The notes under the pieces are model-generated. The model saw only the letters and a program-made list of their open reading frames with translations. It did not search any database and was not told the origin of the DNA. Below are positions 1 to 8,887 of a DNA stretch of 64,000 bases, in pieces (positions within the stretch are counted from its first letter, which is position 1; every line of letters begins with the position of its first letter). The stretch spans positions 62,001-126,000 of the forward strand of contig CAMDCN010000019.1 of assembly GCA_945890485.1 (NCBI GenBank). The letters are read 5' to 3'. The stretch comes from Candidatus Sulfopaludibacter sp. SbA3 (lineage in GTDB: Bacteria > Acidobacteriota > Terriglobia > Bryobacterales > Bryobacteraceae). A program made the translations under genes and the position numbers.

Positions 1-988
1 CCGAAAAACCGAGAAAGAAAAAGAGTTTGTTGCGGCCGTCCACCACTTTCGGGATGAAGATCGGTCCACTGATCGTCGCCTGATAGTTCAGCGTCTTGCC
101 GGAGTTCAGCATGGGCCGATCTGCCAGGGCGTCGGCCGCCGCGGTATTGCCAGCCGTATTCAGCGCGGAGACTTGCGCCCAGCGGGCCTGCTTCACAAAG
201 AACGAAGCGGCGTTCCAACGCTGATTGATGAATTGCAGCGTGCTCGTGCCATGAAATTGGTTCGCACCCGACTTGGTGGACATCGAGATGCCCAAGCCGG
301 TGGCGTGTCCGAACGAAGCATCGAAGTTCGAGGTCTCCACCTTGAACTCATCGATCACGTCCGGGCTCGGCATCACCGATGCCCGCCGGTCTGTGCCGTT
401 GGTGGAAGCGCCGTCAATCGACCACTCGTTGCCGCCGACGGAACCGGGCGAATTGTAGGCCGAACCGCCCCCGATTTGTCCTTGCACGAGAAACTGCGTC
501 GTGCCCGGAACCTGAACGCCGGGGGACATGCGCGCCAGGGCCATGACGTTATTGCCGATCACGGGTAGGTCCATCACTTCGCGGTTGGTGATGTTCCGGC
601 CCGTGCTCACGGTGCTGGTATCGAGCATGGGCGCTTCGGACGAGATCGTGACAGACTCGGTGACGCCGCCCACTTCGAGCTGTACATTGACTTTCAGCTG
701 ATCCCCCAGGCCGACGGTCACTTTCGACTGGACGGCTTTCTTAAAACCCGTCGCTTCGACGGAGACGGAGTAGAGCCCTGGCAGGAGAAGAGGGGCCTCG
801 TAGTAGCCGTTCTCGTTCGTCGTCAGCTTGGTGACGGTGGAGGTGCCCGTATTGGTGACGGTAACATTGGCTCCGGCGACGCTAGCCCCCTGGGGGTCTG
901 TCACGGAACCGGAGATGATGCCACGGGTGTCCTGCGCGACGAGTATGGCAGGAAGCACGAGAGCGACGGCCCAGATCGAATAGCGCAT
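1..988 (-). CDS. TonB-dependent receptor, Oar-like, N-terminal part (cut by window edge)
   Basis: This gene is absent from the ORF track because it has no stop inside the window. Reading back from the ATG at 988 gives an open frame of about 329 codons. A signal peptide (MRYSIWAVALVLPAILVAQ) is followed by a carboxypeptidase-regulatory-like domain at about residues 20-105 (GIISGSVTDPQGASVAGANV) and then a plug region with many Asn and Gly residues (about 115-300). The start has a good ribosome site (AAGGAG, 7 nt upstream). This architecture is typical of the very large outer-membrane receptors that are expanded in Solibacter-type acidobacteria. The ligand cannot be deduced. The beta-barrel lies outside the window. 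Confidence 0.85.
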   Translation of the reverse strand, partial: MRYSIWAVALVLPAILVAQDTRGIISGSVTDPQGASVAGANVTVTNTGTSTVTKLTTNENGYYEAPLLLPGLYSVSVEATGFKKAVQSKVTVGLGDQLKVNVQLEVGGVTESVTISSEAPMLDTSTVSTGRNITNREVMDLPVIGNNVMALARMSPGVQVPGTTQFLVQGQIGGGSAYNSPGSVGGNEWSIDGASTNGTDRRASVMPSPDVIDEFKVETSNFDASFGHATGLGISMSTKSGANQFHGTSTLQFINQRWNAASFFVKQARWAQVSALNTAGNTAAADALADRPMLNSGKTLNYQATISGPIFIPKVVDGRNKLFFFLGFS

Positions 989-1121
989 ACGAGAACTCCT
1001 TGGTCCAAACATGGTGCTGCCGACACTATCACAGTCGCGAGTCCGTGTAAAACGCACTGAAGGGTACAAGAATCTCTCAATTCCTAGCATCTCATCGCTT
1101 TGGCGTTGGCTGTTGCGGCGA

Positions 1122-1153
1122 TTGACTGGCCTTTCTGGAACCTCGATTATAGA
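1122..1153 (+). promoter_or_regulatory. Possible sigma-70 type promoter for the BNR-repeat gene
   Basis: TTGACT at 1122 is followed after 17 bases by GATTAT at 1145, just before the ATG at 1164. The leader would be very short. The hexamers match the consensus 5/6 and 4/6. This is a weak call made by eye. The rest of the 175-base divergent gap (989-1163) shows nothing else. Confidence 0.22.
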
Positions 1154-1163
1154 AAGTGTGCCG

Positions 1164-2051
1164 ATGAAGAAGCTGAGTTTCTGCTTGCTGTGGGTGGGGT
1201 TGGCCACTGGGGCCGTGTTCCGGAGCGAGGACGGCGGGCGGAGTTGGGTGCGGGCCGATGCCGGATTGCCGGCTGTGCGCGTGAACGCTCTTGGGGAGAG
1301 CGGCGACCACTGGTTGGCGGGCACCGAGACGGGAATCTATGCTTCCGCGGACCGGGGCCGGACCTGGGTGGTGGCGGCGGGCGACGCAGGGCGCATCCTC
1401 AGCTTTGCTACCTCCGGCGCCAACGTCTATGCGGGGACGGACGGCGGCTTATTGCTCTCCGGTGACGGTGGGCGGCGGTTCGCCCCTGTGGCCTCGTTTG
1501 CTCCGAAACGAGTGCGGAGCCTGGCGGTGCTGGGCGCGACTGTCTTCGCTGGCACGGATCGAGATGGCGTGCATGCGAGCGACGATGCCGGGCGGACTTG
1601 GCGGCGGCTTGATGCTGGTTGGCCGACACAAGGGCAGGCGTTCGCGCTTGCCGTCTCCGGTGGCCGCGTATTCGCCGGCCTCTATGCCAAGGGCCTGTGG
1701 GTGTGGGAGTCGGGACGCTGGGAGAAGCGTGGCGATACGACGCCCTTGGCGCTGGCGGCCGTTGAGGGGACTCTAGTCGCCGGGCACAATCCGGGTGGGC
1801 TGCGGCGTAGCGACGATGGTGGCGCGAACTGGCGGGAGACGATGCCGACAGCGCCAGTGTGGGAGTTGGGGGCCGGAGGTGGCCGCGTGGTGGCGGGTGT
1901 GGGCGGCGGCGTGTTTGTATCGGAGGACCAGGGCCGGACATGGCGGCGGGCCGCGCTGCCGGAGCAGACCCCGGGGATCAGCATGGTGGTGCGGGGCGAG
2001 ACGATGCTGGTGGGGGTGCTTCTGCGCGAGGGAGGGAATACGCGTGAGTGA
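1164..2051 (+). CDS. Secreted BNR/Asp-box repeat protein (sialidase-like propeller)
   Basis: A protein of about 295 aa with a signal peptide (MKKLSFCLLWVGLATGAVF) and about six Asp-box repeats of the form S-x-D-x-G-x-x-W, such as RSEDGGRSW, ASADRGRTW, ASDDAGRTW and VSEDQGRTW. These mark a beta-propeller of the sialidase, sortilin or Ycf48 kind. The ORF track start at 1011 adds 51 residues without secretion character, so the ATG at 1164 before the signal peptide is preferred. No sialidase catalytic residues can be assigned, so binding or scaffolding is as likely as hydrolysis. Its stop overlaps the GTG start of the next gene, which suggests translational coupling. Confidence 0.75.
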   Translation: MKKLSFCLLWVGLATGAVFRSEDGGRSWVRADAGLPAVRVNALGESGDHWLAGTETGIYASADRGRTWVVAAGDAGRILSFATSGANVYAGTDGGLLLSGDGGRRFAPVASFAPKRVRSLAVLGATVFAGTDRDGVHASDDAGRTWRRLDAGWPTQGQAFALAVSGGRVFAGLYAKGLWVWESGRWEKRGDTTPLALAAVEGTLVAGHNPGGLRRSDDGGANWRETMPTAPVWELGAGGGRVVAGVGGGVFVSEDQGRTWRRAALPEQTPGISMVVRGETMLVGVLLREGGNTRE

Positions 2052-2856
2052 AACGGCAGCCGGGGGCCGGAAGCGGCGACGCAGCCGATGGATCTTTGAG
2101 GTGGCCGGGGCGGAGGAGAGCCTGGGGCCGGACTTCGACTCGTCGCTGCTGGAAGATGCTCTGAGCGGTCTAGACTTGACGTTGACGGACCGGGAGACGG
2201 CAATGTCCGGTTCTTCGGTTCTCGTTTACAGCCTCGCCGTCGAAAGCGCGGCGGACGAGTACCTGGCGAGGATCGTGAAGGCGTACCCGGCGCCTCGGTT
2301 CCGGGTGACTCGCCGATTGGAGAAGCCGAGGAAGCGTACGACGGCGGCGCAGCGGGTGAAGCCGCTGCCGGGCGACGTGTTTGCGGTGCCGCTGCCACAT
2401 CGCCAGTATGGCTATGTGTGGTTGGTCCAAGATTTACCGGAACGTTATGGCCATGCCGTTGCGTTTCTCGATTTGATTACGGCCGAACGGTTGGCCAGCA
2501 TCGAAGAGTGCGAGGCGGCGCCGACGATGCTCGCACCGCTGGTTACGGCGGTCGATGTAGGCTTGCAGGTGTTCGGATGGGTGAAAGTTGGGAACCTGCA
2601 ACGTCCGGCCCCTCCACTTCGATTTCGCCGGTCCTTTATGCACGACGTTACCGGAGACACGTCCCATGAGGATTGGCAGGTGTGGGAGATTGGCGTTGGC
2701 TGGCAGTTTGTGGGCGCTCTGACCGATTCGATGCGCCGTCTGCCGCTAGACGCATCCTATGGACTGCGGGTGATTTCTGGCGAAATCGCAAAAGAGAAAG
2801 GCATCCCCGACGACGGGTCGCTGGGGGTGGATTTGGCGCTGTGGGTGGTTCGCTAG
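2044..2856 (+). CDS. Imm26-like domain protein, function unknown
   Basis: A 270-aa protein with no signal peptide and a basic start (GGRKRRRSRW). The GTG at 2044 overlaps the upstream stop (GTGAGTGA). Around residues 105-150 the segment KPLPGDVFAVPLPHRQYGYV resembles the immunity protein 26 (Imm26) fold, whose members carry a G-D-V-F-A-x-P-L followed by a Y-G-Y/F strand. The N-terminal 100 and C-terminal 80 residues are not recognised. No toxin gene is adjacent. The upstream partner is a secreted propeller. The Imm26 link is a motif-level impression and needs a profile search. Confidence 0.5.
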   Translation: MSETAAGGRKRRRSRWIFEVAGAEESLGPDFDSSLLEDALSGLDLTLTDRETAMSGSSVLVYSLAVESAADEYLARIVKAYPAPRFRVTRRLEKPRKRTTAAQRVKPLPGDVFAVPLPHRQYGYVWLVQDLPERYGHAVAFLDLITAERLASIEECEAAPTMLAPLVTAVDVGLQVFGWVKVGNLQRPAPPLRFRRSFMHDVTGDTSHEDWQVWEIGVGWQFVGALTDSMRRLPLDASYGLRVISGEIAKEKGIPDDGSLGVDLALWVVR

Positions 2857-2884
2857 AAACGTCCTACTGATTCGAGTACGGTGC

Positions 2885-4117
2885 TCACTGCGCCGCCGCG
2901 CGGTCGCGAGGGAAGAGGCGCAGCGTGGCGTAGAGGATCAGACCGGCTGTGCAGAGGTAGCCAATGGCGGTGAATGCCATCAGTTGGCCGACGCCAATTG
3001 TGTCTCTGGCCACGCCGCCGAGATACGGCGCGAAGCCGGAGACGAAGCAGCCTAAGAAGTTCAACACACCAATCGCTGTTGCACGAAAGGCGCTGGGTAC
3101 CACGTCGAACGCGGCAGCCGCTTGATTGCCCGTGACCAACCCCGCGCAGAATCCGAATAGCGCGGCCGCAACACGCATCGACAGCAGCGACGGTGCCGCG
3201 CCGAGAAGGAAGATGCACGGCCCGGCCCCGCAGAAGGCTGCAAAGATCAGCCAGTAGCGGGCTGCGTTCGTCCGCTTGTAGGCCGCATCGGCGAGGAGGC
3301 CGCCAACTAATAGCCCCGTCAGGCTGCCGATCTGCGGATAGATCGCCGCTTCATAGCCAGCCTGGAAGAGCGTCAGCTTAAACTTGTCGTAAAGGAAGGT
3401 CGGGAGCCATGTGTAGACAAGGAAGAGGCCGAACGTGGCGACGGCGACGAAGGTGGAAACGACCTGTAGCGTCGGGATGCGGAGCAAGCGAGTGAAGTCA
3501 GCGAGGCGCGCCGGGGCAGCGGACTGAGGCGAGATACGGATGCTGGCGGGAAGCCGGCACAGGTAGCCGTAGAGCGGCCAGGCGTAGAGCAGGCCGATGG
3601 CGCCAAGCACGTAGAACGCAACCTGCCACTGGAAGCGCTCCGCGATGTAGCCGCTGATGGAGCCGCCGAAAGCGACACCCACCATCTGACTCGTGGCGAA
3701 CAGGGCAATGGCCTTTGAACGCGTCTCCGGGCCGTGGGCGTTGGCCATCAGAGCGTAAGCCGCTGGCATGAAGCAGGACTCGGCGATGCCGAGCAGGGCG
3801 CGGCAGAGGATCAGCAGCGGACCAGAGGGCGCAAGGCCGGAGAGCACTGTGAAAAAACTCCAAAGCGCGAGGCTGCCGGCAACCATCGCCGGCTTGGGCC
3901 AGCGATCGCCCAGGATGCCTGCCAGCGGGGAAAAGAGCCCATAGATCCAGAGAAACAGGGAGCCGGTTAGGCCAAGGGTCTCGTTCGAGAAACCATAGTG
4001 GGCCTGAAGCGCGGGGAAAAGGGTATAGAGGACCTGGCGATCGGCGTGGTTGAGAACGTAACAGAACCAAAGTAGGCAGATGAGGAGCCATTTGGGCTGA
4101 ATGGCGAAATGGCTCAT
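2885..4117 (-). CDS. MFS transporter, ACS/spinster-like
   Basis: A 410-aa polytopic membrane protein with about twelve hydrophobic segments. The first (LLICLLWFCYVLNHADRQVLYTLFP) carries the N-x-x-D-R-x pattern common in the anion:cation symporter and spinster-like branches of the major facilitator superfamily. The MFS loop 2-3 is recognisable as GILGDRWPKP. It probably imports or exports an organic anion, but the substrate is unknown. It starts 18 bp from the divergent SMP-30 gene at 4136, so the two may share a control region and a substrate. No regulator is adjacent. Confidence 0.82.
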   Translation of the reverse strand: MSHFAIQPKWLLICLLWFCYVLNHADRQVLYTLFPALQAHYGFSNETLGLTGSLFLWIYGLFSPLAGILGDRWPKPAMVAGSLALWSFFTVLSGLAPSGPLLILCRALLGIAESCFMPAAYALMANAHGPETRSKAIALFATSQMVGVAFGGSISGYIAERFQWQVAFYVLGAIGLLYAWPLYGYLCRLPASIRISPQSAAPARLADFTRLLRIPTLQVVSTFVAVATFGLFLVYTWLPTFLYDKFKLTLFQAGYEAAIYPQIGSLTGLLVGGLLADAAYKRTNAARYWLIFAAFCGAGPCIFLLGAAPSLLSMRVAAALFGFCAGLVTGNQAAAAFDVVPSAFRATAIGVLNFLGCFVSGFAPYLGGVARDTIGVGQLMAFTAIGYLCTAGLILYATLRLFPRDRAAAQ

Positions 4118-4135
4118 AGAAGAGAACTATACTGC

Positions 4136-4990
4136 ATGAACATGGTGCTCTTTTTGTTGGCAGCGGAAGTACTTTTCGTGGCGACGCCTTTCACGGCGGA
4201 GCGGAGCTTTACGGGCGAGATCGAAGGACCGGCAGTGGACCGGGCCGGGAACGTCTACGCTGTCAGTTTTGCGAAGAAGAACACGATTGGCCGGGTGACA
4301 CCGGAGGGGAAAGGCGAGGTCTTCATCGAGATGCCGGGGGCGAGCCTGGCGAACGGTATCCGCATCGCGAAAGACGGGATGCTCTACGTGGCCGACTACA
4401 CAGGGCATAACATTCTAAAGATCGACCCGGCAACGCGGCGGGTGAGCGTTTTCGCGCACGAGCCGAAAATGAACCAGCCGAACGATCTGGCGATGAGCAA
4501 AGACGGAACGCTATGGGCTTCGGACCCGGACTGGAAGAACGGGACCGGGCAACTATGGCGAATTGGGACGGATGGGAAAGTGGCGCGGGTGGCCGAGGGG
4601 ATGGGGACGACGAACGGAATCGACTTGAGCCCGGATGGGAAATTCTTGTACGTGAACGAGTCAGTCCAGCGGAAGGTATGGCGGTTCCGGGTGATGCCGG
4701 ATGGGAGTTTGGCGGAGAAGCACCTGCTCATCGAGTTTCCGGACTTTGCGATGGACGGAATGCGCGTGGACCGCCGGGGGAATTTGTTCATCTCTAGGCA
4801 TGGAAAAGGCACGGTGGCGATGGTGTCTCCGGAGGGCAAAGTAATCCGGGAGATTGCCACATTGGGCGCGAAGCCGAGCAACGTGGCATTTGGCGGGAAA
4901 GACGGCAAGACGGTGTATGTAACGGAGATGGAGAAAGGCCGGCTGGTGCAGTTCCGCGTGCCCACGGCTGGGCGCGAGTGGGGGCGGTAA
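4136..4990 (+). CDS. SMP-30/gluconolactonase/LRE-type beta-propeller protein
   Basis: A protein of about 284 aa with a hydrophobic N-terminus (MNMVLFLLAAEVLFVATPF), so probably exported. It has the repeated propeller strands of the SMP-30/gluconolactonase family: EGPAVDRAGNVYAV, NGIRIAKDGMLYVADY, NQPNDLAMSKDGTLWASD, TNGIDLSPDGKFLYVNES and DGMRVDRRGNLFISRHG. Conserved Glu, Asn and Asp residues at the metal-site positions are present. Family members hydrolyse lactones, but many environmental paralogs are uncharacterised. The ATG at 4136 is preferred over 4109, which would run into the divergent transporter start. Confidence 0.75.
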   Translation: MNMVLFLLAAEVLFVATPFTAERSFTGEIEGPAVDRAGNVYAVSFAKKNTIGRVTPEGKGEVFIEMPGASLANGIRIAKDGMLYVADYTGHNILKIDPATRRVSVFAHEPKMNQPNDLAMSKDGTLWASDPDWKNGTGQLWRIGTDGKVARVAEGMGTTNGIDLSPDGKFLYVNESVQRKVWRFRVMPDGSLAEKHLLIEFPDFAMDGMRVDRRGNLFISRHGKGTVAMVSPEGKVIREIATLGAKPSNVAFGGKDGKTVYVTEMEKGRLVQFRVPTAGREWGR

Positions 4991-4998
4991 ACTGAGAT

Positions 4999-6444
4999 AT
5001 GGGTGCAACTTCCGGAACTAACCTTCATCCCGAACGGCCGCGGCTGAGTACGCATCAGAAGGCCCTGAGTATTAACTTAGATCCCGTGCGATATGGGACG
5101 TTTGCAGAGATCGGCGCAGGGCAGGAAGTGGCGCGCTGGTTCTTCAAAGTGGGCGCTGCGGCGGGGACGATTTCAAAATCGATATCCGCTTATGACATGA
5201 CCGTCAGCGATGCCATTTACGGCAAGTGCAAACGATATGTTTCGCGGGAGCGCCTGGAGCGCATGTTGGACTATGAACATAGTCTGAACGTGGAGCGACT
5301 GGGGAACTCGCGGGGGGATACGACGGCGTTTTTCACATTTGCCGATACGGTTTCCGCGCTGAACTTCAAGGGAACGAACGAGTGCCACGGCTGGATGGGC
5401 GTGAAGTATCAGGCCTTTCCCGGCGACGCGGACAATACGATTATTCTGCATGTGCGGATGCTCGATCGGGAGAATCCGCTGCAGCAGGAGGCGCTGGGAA
5501 TCGTTGGCGTGAACCTGCTCTACGCAGCGTTTTTCCTGCACCATACGCCGAACCAGATGCTCGAATCCTTGCTCGACAATCTGACCACGGATCGCCTGGA
5601 AATCGACATGGTCGACTTCTCCGGCATTGAGTTCCGGCGGGTGGATAACCGCGTGATGAGTCTGAAACTGGTGCAACTGGGGCTGAGCGGGGCGGCGATG
5701 TTCGGGCCGAAGGGCGAGGTGTTGCAGCCGAGCGAAGTGCTGCGGAAAAAGCCGATTCTGGTGGAGCGGGGCAGTTTCCGGCCGGTGACCAAGGTCAACA
5801 TCGACATGATCGAGAGCGCCCGGAAGCAGTTCGGCGAAGAGCCGGAGGTGAAGGACAAAGAGGTGGTCGAGTTGATGGAGATCACGATGCGGAACCTGCT
5901 TTCGGGCGGGGGCGACATCGACTTGCGCGACTTCCTTTCGCGGGCGGATCTGCTATCGACGGCGGGCAAGACGGTGCTGATCTCGGACTACTTCGAGTAC
6001 TACCGGCTGGCGGCCTATCTGGGCCGGTATACGAATGAACCAATCGCGATTACGATGGGCGCGCAGAGCGTGCGGGACCTGTTTGCTGAGGAGTTCTACC
6101 GGACGCTGGAAGGCGGCATTCTCGAAGCATTCGGGCGGCTGTTTACTCGGGATCTGCGGCTGTATGTGTATCCGCTACTGGAGCCGGGCACGGGCGAGTT
6201 GACGACGGCGGAGAACATCGAGATGCCGGAGTCGCTACGGAACCTGTACAAGCACTTGGTGGAGCGGGGGCGGATCCGGTCCTTGGAGTCCTTTGACCGG
6301 AGCGTACTACATATCTTCTCGCGAGACGTGCTGCGACGGATCAAGGATCAGGACGATTCGTGGGAAGAGATGGTGCCGGCAGAGATCGCCGCCGTTATCA
6401 AGAAGCGCCGGTTCTTCGGATATCGGGACAAAGACAAGCCTTAA
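4999..6444 (+). CDS. Conserved 481-aa protein of unknown function (often misnamed in databases)
   Basis: From memory this closely resembles a family spread across acidobacteria, cyanobacteria, Bacteroidetes and other phyla, whose members carry conflicting database names (for example nicotinate-nucleotide adenylyltransferase or TonB-dependent receptor). Conserved blocks seen here are YGTFAEIGAGQEVARWFF, TISAYDMT-like (SISAYDMTVSDAIYG), NECHGWMGVKYQ, QQEALGIVGVNLLYAAF, DNLTTDRLEIDM, KKPILVERGSFRPVT and KTVLISDYFEYYRLA. There is no signal peptide, membrane segment or obvious nucleotide-binding motif, so it is cytosolic. It stands alone, 8 bp after the SMP-30 gene, and ends against the converging MoaD-like gene. 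I do not assign a function. Confidence 0.8.
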   Translation: MGATSGTNLHPERPRLSTHQKALSINLDPVRYGTFAEIGAGQEVARWFFKVGAAAGTISKSISAYDMTVSDAIYGKCKRYVSRERLERMLDYEHSLNVERLGNSRGDTTAFFTFADTVSALNFKGTNECHGWMGVKYQAFPGDADNTIILHVRMLDRENPLQQEALGIVGVNLLYAAFFLHHTPNQMLESLLDNLTTDRLEIDMVDFSGIEFRRVDNRVMSLKLVQLGLSGAAMFGPKGEVLQPSEVLRKKPILVERGSFRPVTKVNIDMIESARKQFGEEPEVKDKEVVELMEITMRNLLSGGGDIDLRDFLSRADLLSTAGKTVLISDYFEYYRLAAYLGRYTNEPIAITMGAQSVRDLFAEEFYRTLEGGILEAFGRLFTRDLRLYVYPLLEPGTGELTTAENIEMPESLRNLYKHLVERGRIRSLESFDRSVLHIFSRDVLRRIKDQDDSWEEMVPAEIAAVIKKRRFFGYRDKDKP

Positions 6445-6689
6445 CCGCCAGAAATCGCGGCGATGAAGTGAACCTCCGAATCCGGGCGAACCGGTTCGAG
6501 CACCCCAAGCGGCGTGACCTCGTCATCGACGGAGATGGCGAGGTTGGGCCGTAGGAGGTGTTTGGAGATGCCGGGGAAGCGGGCTTCGATCCCGATGATG
6601 AGCTCACCGACCGTCGCGCCGGCGACCTCGATTTGCGCGAGGCCTCCGGTTTGCTGGCGGACGAGCGTGGGGAAGAAGACCGTGGCCAC
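6441..6689 (-). CDS. MoaD/ThiS-family sulfur-carrier protein
   Basis: An 82-aa ubiquitin-fold protein that ends in the Gly-Gly tail (HFIAAISGG) used for adenylation and thiocarboxylation. The family includes MoaD of molybdopterin synthase. It starts two bases after the stop of the molybdenum hydroxylase large subunit and is the last gene of that operon. It probably donates sulfur for the molybdopterin cofactor of this enzyme, or for its cyanolysable sulfur. No MoaE is adjacent, so it may use one encoded elsewhere. Its stop overlaps the converging 481-aa gene by four bases. Confidence 0.8.
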   Translation of the reverse strand: MATVFFPTLVRQQTGGLAQIEVAGATVGELIIGIEARFPGISKHLLRPNLAISVDDEVTPLGVLEPVRPDSEVHFIAAISGG

Positions 6690-6691
6690 GC

Positions 6692-8887
6692 TTACAGACC
6701 CAGAATGGTGGCCGGGTTCATGGGAACGCGGTTGAGCCGCTTGCCGGTGGCGCGGTAGAGCGCGTTGGCGACGGCGGCCAGAGGCGGGACGATGTTGGCC
6801 TCACCGACGCCGCGGACACCGAAGGGATGGCCGGGGTTCGGCACTTCGACGATGATGGTCTCGATCATCGGGAGGTCGAGAGCGGTGGGCATGCGGTAGT
6901 CGAGGTAGCTGCCGTTGCGCATGTCGCCGTCAGCGTCCATGAAGTACTCTTCGTTGAGCGCCCAGCCGATGCCTTGCGCGGTGCCGCCCTGCATCTGCCC
7001 TTCGACGTAGGCCGGGTGGATCGCTTTGCCGGCGTCCTGGACGGAGGTGACGCGGAGAACATCGGTCTTGCCGGTTTCGGGGTCAACTTTGACATCGATG
7101 ATGAGCCCGGCGATGGAGCCGCCAACGCCTTTGGGGTTCACCGTGGCGCTGCAGGAAACGGGTCCGCCGGTGGCGCCGAGTTGAGCGGCGAGTTGGGCGA
7201 AGGTGAGGGACTGGCCGTTCGCGGAGAAAGTGCCGTTGCTGAAGGAGACTTCGTCAACCGCCCAGAGACGGGCCGCGCGGGCCTTCATCTGTTCGACGAC
7301 CATCTGAGCCGCGTCGTGGACCGCGAGGCCGGTGGCGAACGTCGTTCGGCTACCGCCGGTGACGCCGGTATAGCCGACGGAGTCGGTATCAACAATAGTC
7401 GGGTGGATGTCTTCGGCACGAAGGCCGAGGACTTCGGCGGCCTGCATGGAAAGCGACGTGCGGGAGCCGCCGATGTCGGTCGAACCTTCGATGAGGTTGA
7501 CGGTGCCGTCTGCATTGACGGAGAGCGTGGCGGAGGAGGGCAGGCCGGCGTTGAACCAGAAGCCGATGGCGACGCCGCGGCCGCAGTTCGGGCCGGGGAG
7601 CGGGGCATTGTATTGCGGCGAAGCCTTCATGGCTTCGAGCACTTCAATGCAGCCGATGCGCTTATAACGGGGGCCGTCGGCGCGGCGGGTGCCTTCCTTG
7701 GCCGCGTTGCGAAGGCGCAGTTCGAGCGGATCGATGCCGAGCTTTTCGGCGATCTCGTCAAGGACCGTTTCCGTGGCGAGGGCCGAGTTCGGCGCGCCGG
7801 GGGCGCGATAAGCCGACGTGGAGGGTTTGTTGACGACGACATCGAAGCCTTCGATGAGAACGTTCTCGATGTCGTAGCAGGCGAAGACGGTCATCGCGCC
7901 GGGGCCGACCATGGCGCCGGGATAGGCGCCGGCTTCATAGGCCAGCCAGGCTTGGGCGGCCGTGATTTTGCCGGCATCGTTGACGCCGATCTTGACGCGA
8001 ACGCGCGAGCCAGGCGTCGGCCCCGTGCCGGTGAAGACGTCGCGGCGGGACATGACGAGCTTGACGGGACGCCCCGCCTTCTTCGAGAGCATCGCGGCAA
8101 CGGGTTCGAGATAGACGTTGATCTTGCCGCCGAAGCCGCCGCCGATCTCCATCGGCGTGACTTTCACCTGAGAGACAGGGACGTCAAGAACGGCAGCCGA
8201 AGCGTCGCGGGCGACAAAGGAGCCTTGGGTGCTGCACCAGATGTGAATCCGGCCGTCGCTGCTCCAGAAGGCGGTGGCGTTCTGGGGCTCGATGTAGCCC
8301 TGGTGAACCGTGGCGGTATCGAGTTCGCGTTCGACGATCACCGTGGCTTCGGCGAAGCCGGCGGCGAGGTCACCCATCTCGTAGCGGATGAGTTCGGCGA
8401 CGTTGCCGTTGGGCAGATTCTCATGGAGGATGGGCGCGCCGGGGGCCATGGCTTCGGGGGCCGTCAGGACACACGGGAGCGGTTCGTAGTCTACTTCGAT
8501 CAGCGCGGCGGCCTCAGCGGCGACGTGGGCATTGACGGCGGCGACAGCGGCGACGGCGTGACCGCTATAGAGCACTTTGCCGGAGGCAAGGATGTTGCCG
8601 CGGAGGGAGGACAGCAGCGTATCGCCTTCGCCGAAATCGACAATCTTGTCAGCGGGAGCCGGGGGGAAGTCGGCAGCAGTGACTACGGCGAAGACGCCGG
8701 GAAGGGCTTCGGCCTTTGACGTATCGATGCGGAGGATGCGCGCGTGAGCGTGGGGGCTGCGGAGGACCGCGCCGTGGATCATGCGGGCGAGTTGAAGGTC
8801 CGCTCCATAGAGGGCACGGCCCGTGACCTTATCGGCGCCGTCGTGGCGGATGGGGCGGGTGCCGATGACGTTATAGGTGGTGCTCAT
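6692..8887 (-). CDS. Molybdenum hydroxylase large subunit, xanthine dehydrogenase family
   Basis: A 731-aa molybdopterin-binding subunit. It has the N-terminal Ald_Xan_dh domain (KVTGRALYGADLQLARMIHGAVLRSPHAHARI), the MGGGFG-like glycine-rich loop (EIGGGFGGK) and the catalytic Glu in GVRGVGEANIVPP near the C-terminus. The active-site loop reads AYRAPG and not the AYRCSFR of form I carbon monoxide dehydrogenase, so CO oxidation is unlikely. A purine, aldehyde or N-heterocycle substrate is more plausible. Its ATG overlaps the stop of the iron-sulfur subunit by four bases. It forms a complex with the two genes upstream in transcription. Confidence 0.9.
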   Translation of the reverse strand: MSTTYNVIGTRPIRHDGADKVTGRALYGADLQLARMIHGAVLRSPHAHARILRIDTSKAEALPGVFAVVTAADFPPAPADKIVDFGEGDTLLSSLRGNILASGKVLYSGHAVAAVAAVNAHVAAEAAALIEVDYEPLPCVLTAPEAMAPGAPILHENLPNGNVAELIRYEMGDLAAGFAEATVIVERELDTATVHQGYIEPQNATAFWSSDGRIHIWCSTQGSFVARDASAAVLDVPVSQVKVTPMEIGGGFGGKINVYLEPVAAMLSKKAGRPVKLVMSRRDVFTGTGPTPGSRVRVKIGVNDAGKITAAQAWLAYEAGAYPGAMVGPGAMTVFACYDIENVLIEGFDVVVNKPSTSAYRAPGAPNSALATETVLDEIAEKLGIDPLELRLRNAAKEGTRRADGPRYKRIGCIEVLEAMKASPQYNAPLPGPNCGRGVAIGFWFNAGLPSSATLSVNADGTVNLIEGSTDIGGSRTSLSMQAAEVLGLRAEDIHPTIVDTDSVGYTGVTGGSRTTFATGLAVHDAAQMVVEQMKARAARLWAVDEVSFSNGTFSANGQSLTFAQLAAQLGATGGPVSCSATVNPKGVGGSIAGLIIDVKVDPETGKTDVLRVTSVQDAGKAIHPAYVEGQMQGGTAQGIGWALNEEYFMDADGDMRNGSYLDYRMPTALDLPMIETIIVEVPNPGHPFGVRGVGEANIVPPLAAVANALYRATGKRLNRVPMNPATILGL

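Noticed and set aside
173-568. 131-aa plus-strand ORF at the left edge
   Set aside because: Antisense to the TonB receptor frame, which is open from 988 to the window edge with a signal peptide and receptor domains.
6827-8719. 630-aa plus-strand ORF over the molybdenum hydroxylase
   Set aside because: Antisense shadow of the strongly supported large subunit; its Gly/Ala/Asp-rich text has no family resemblance.
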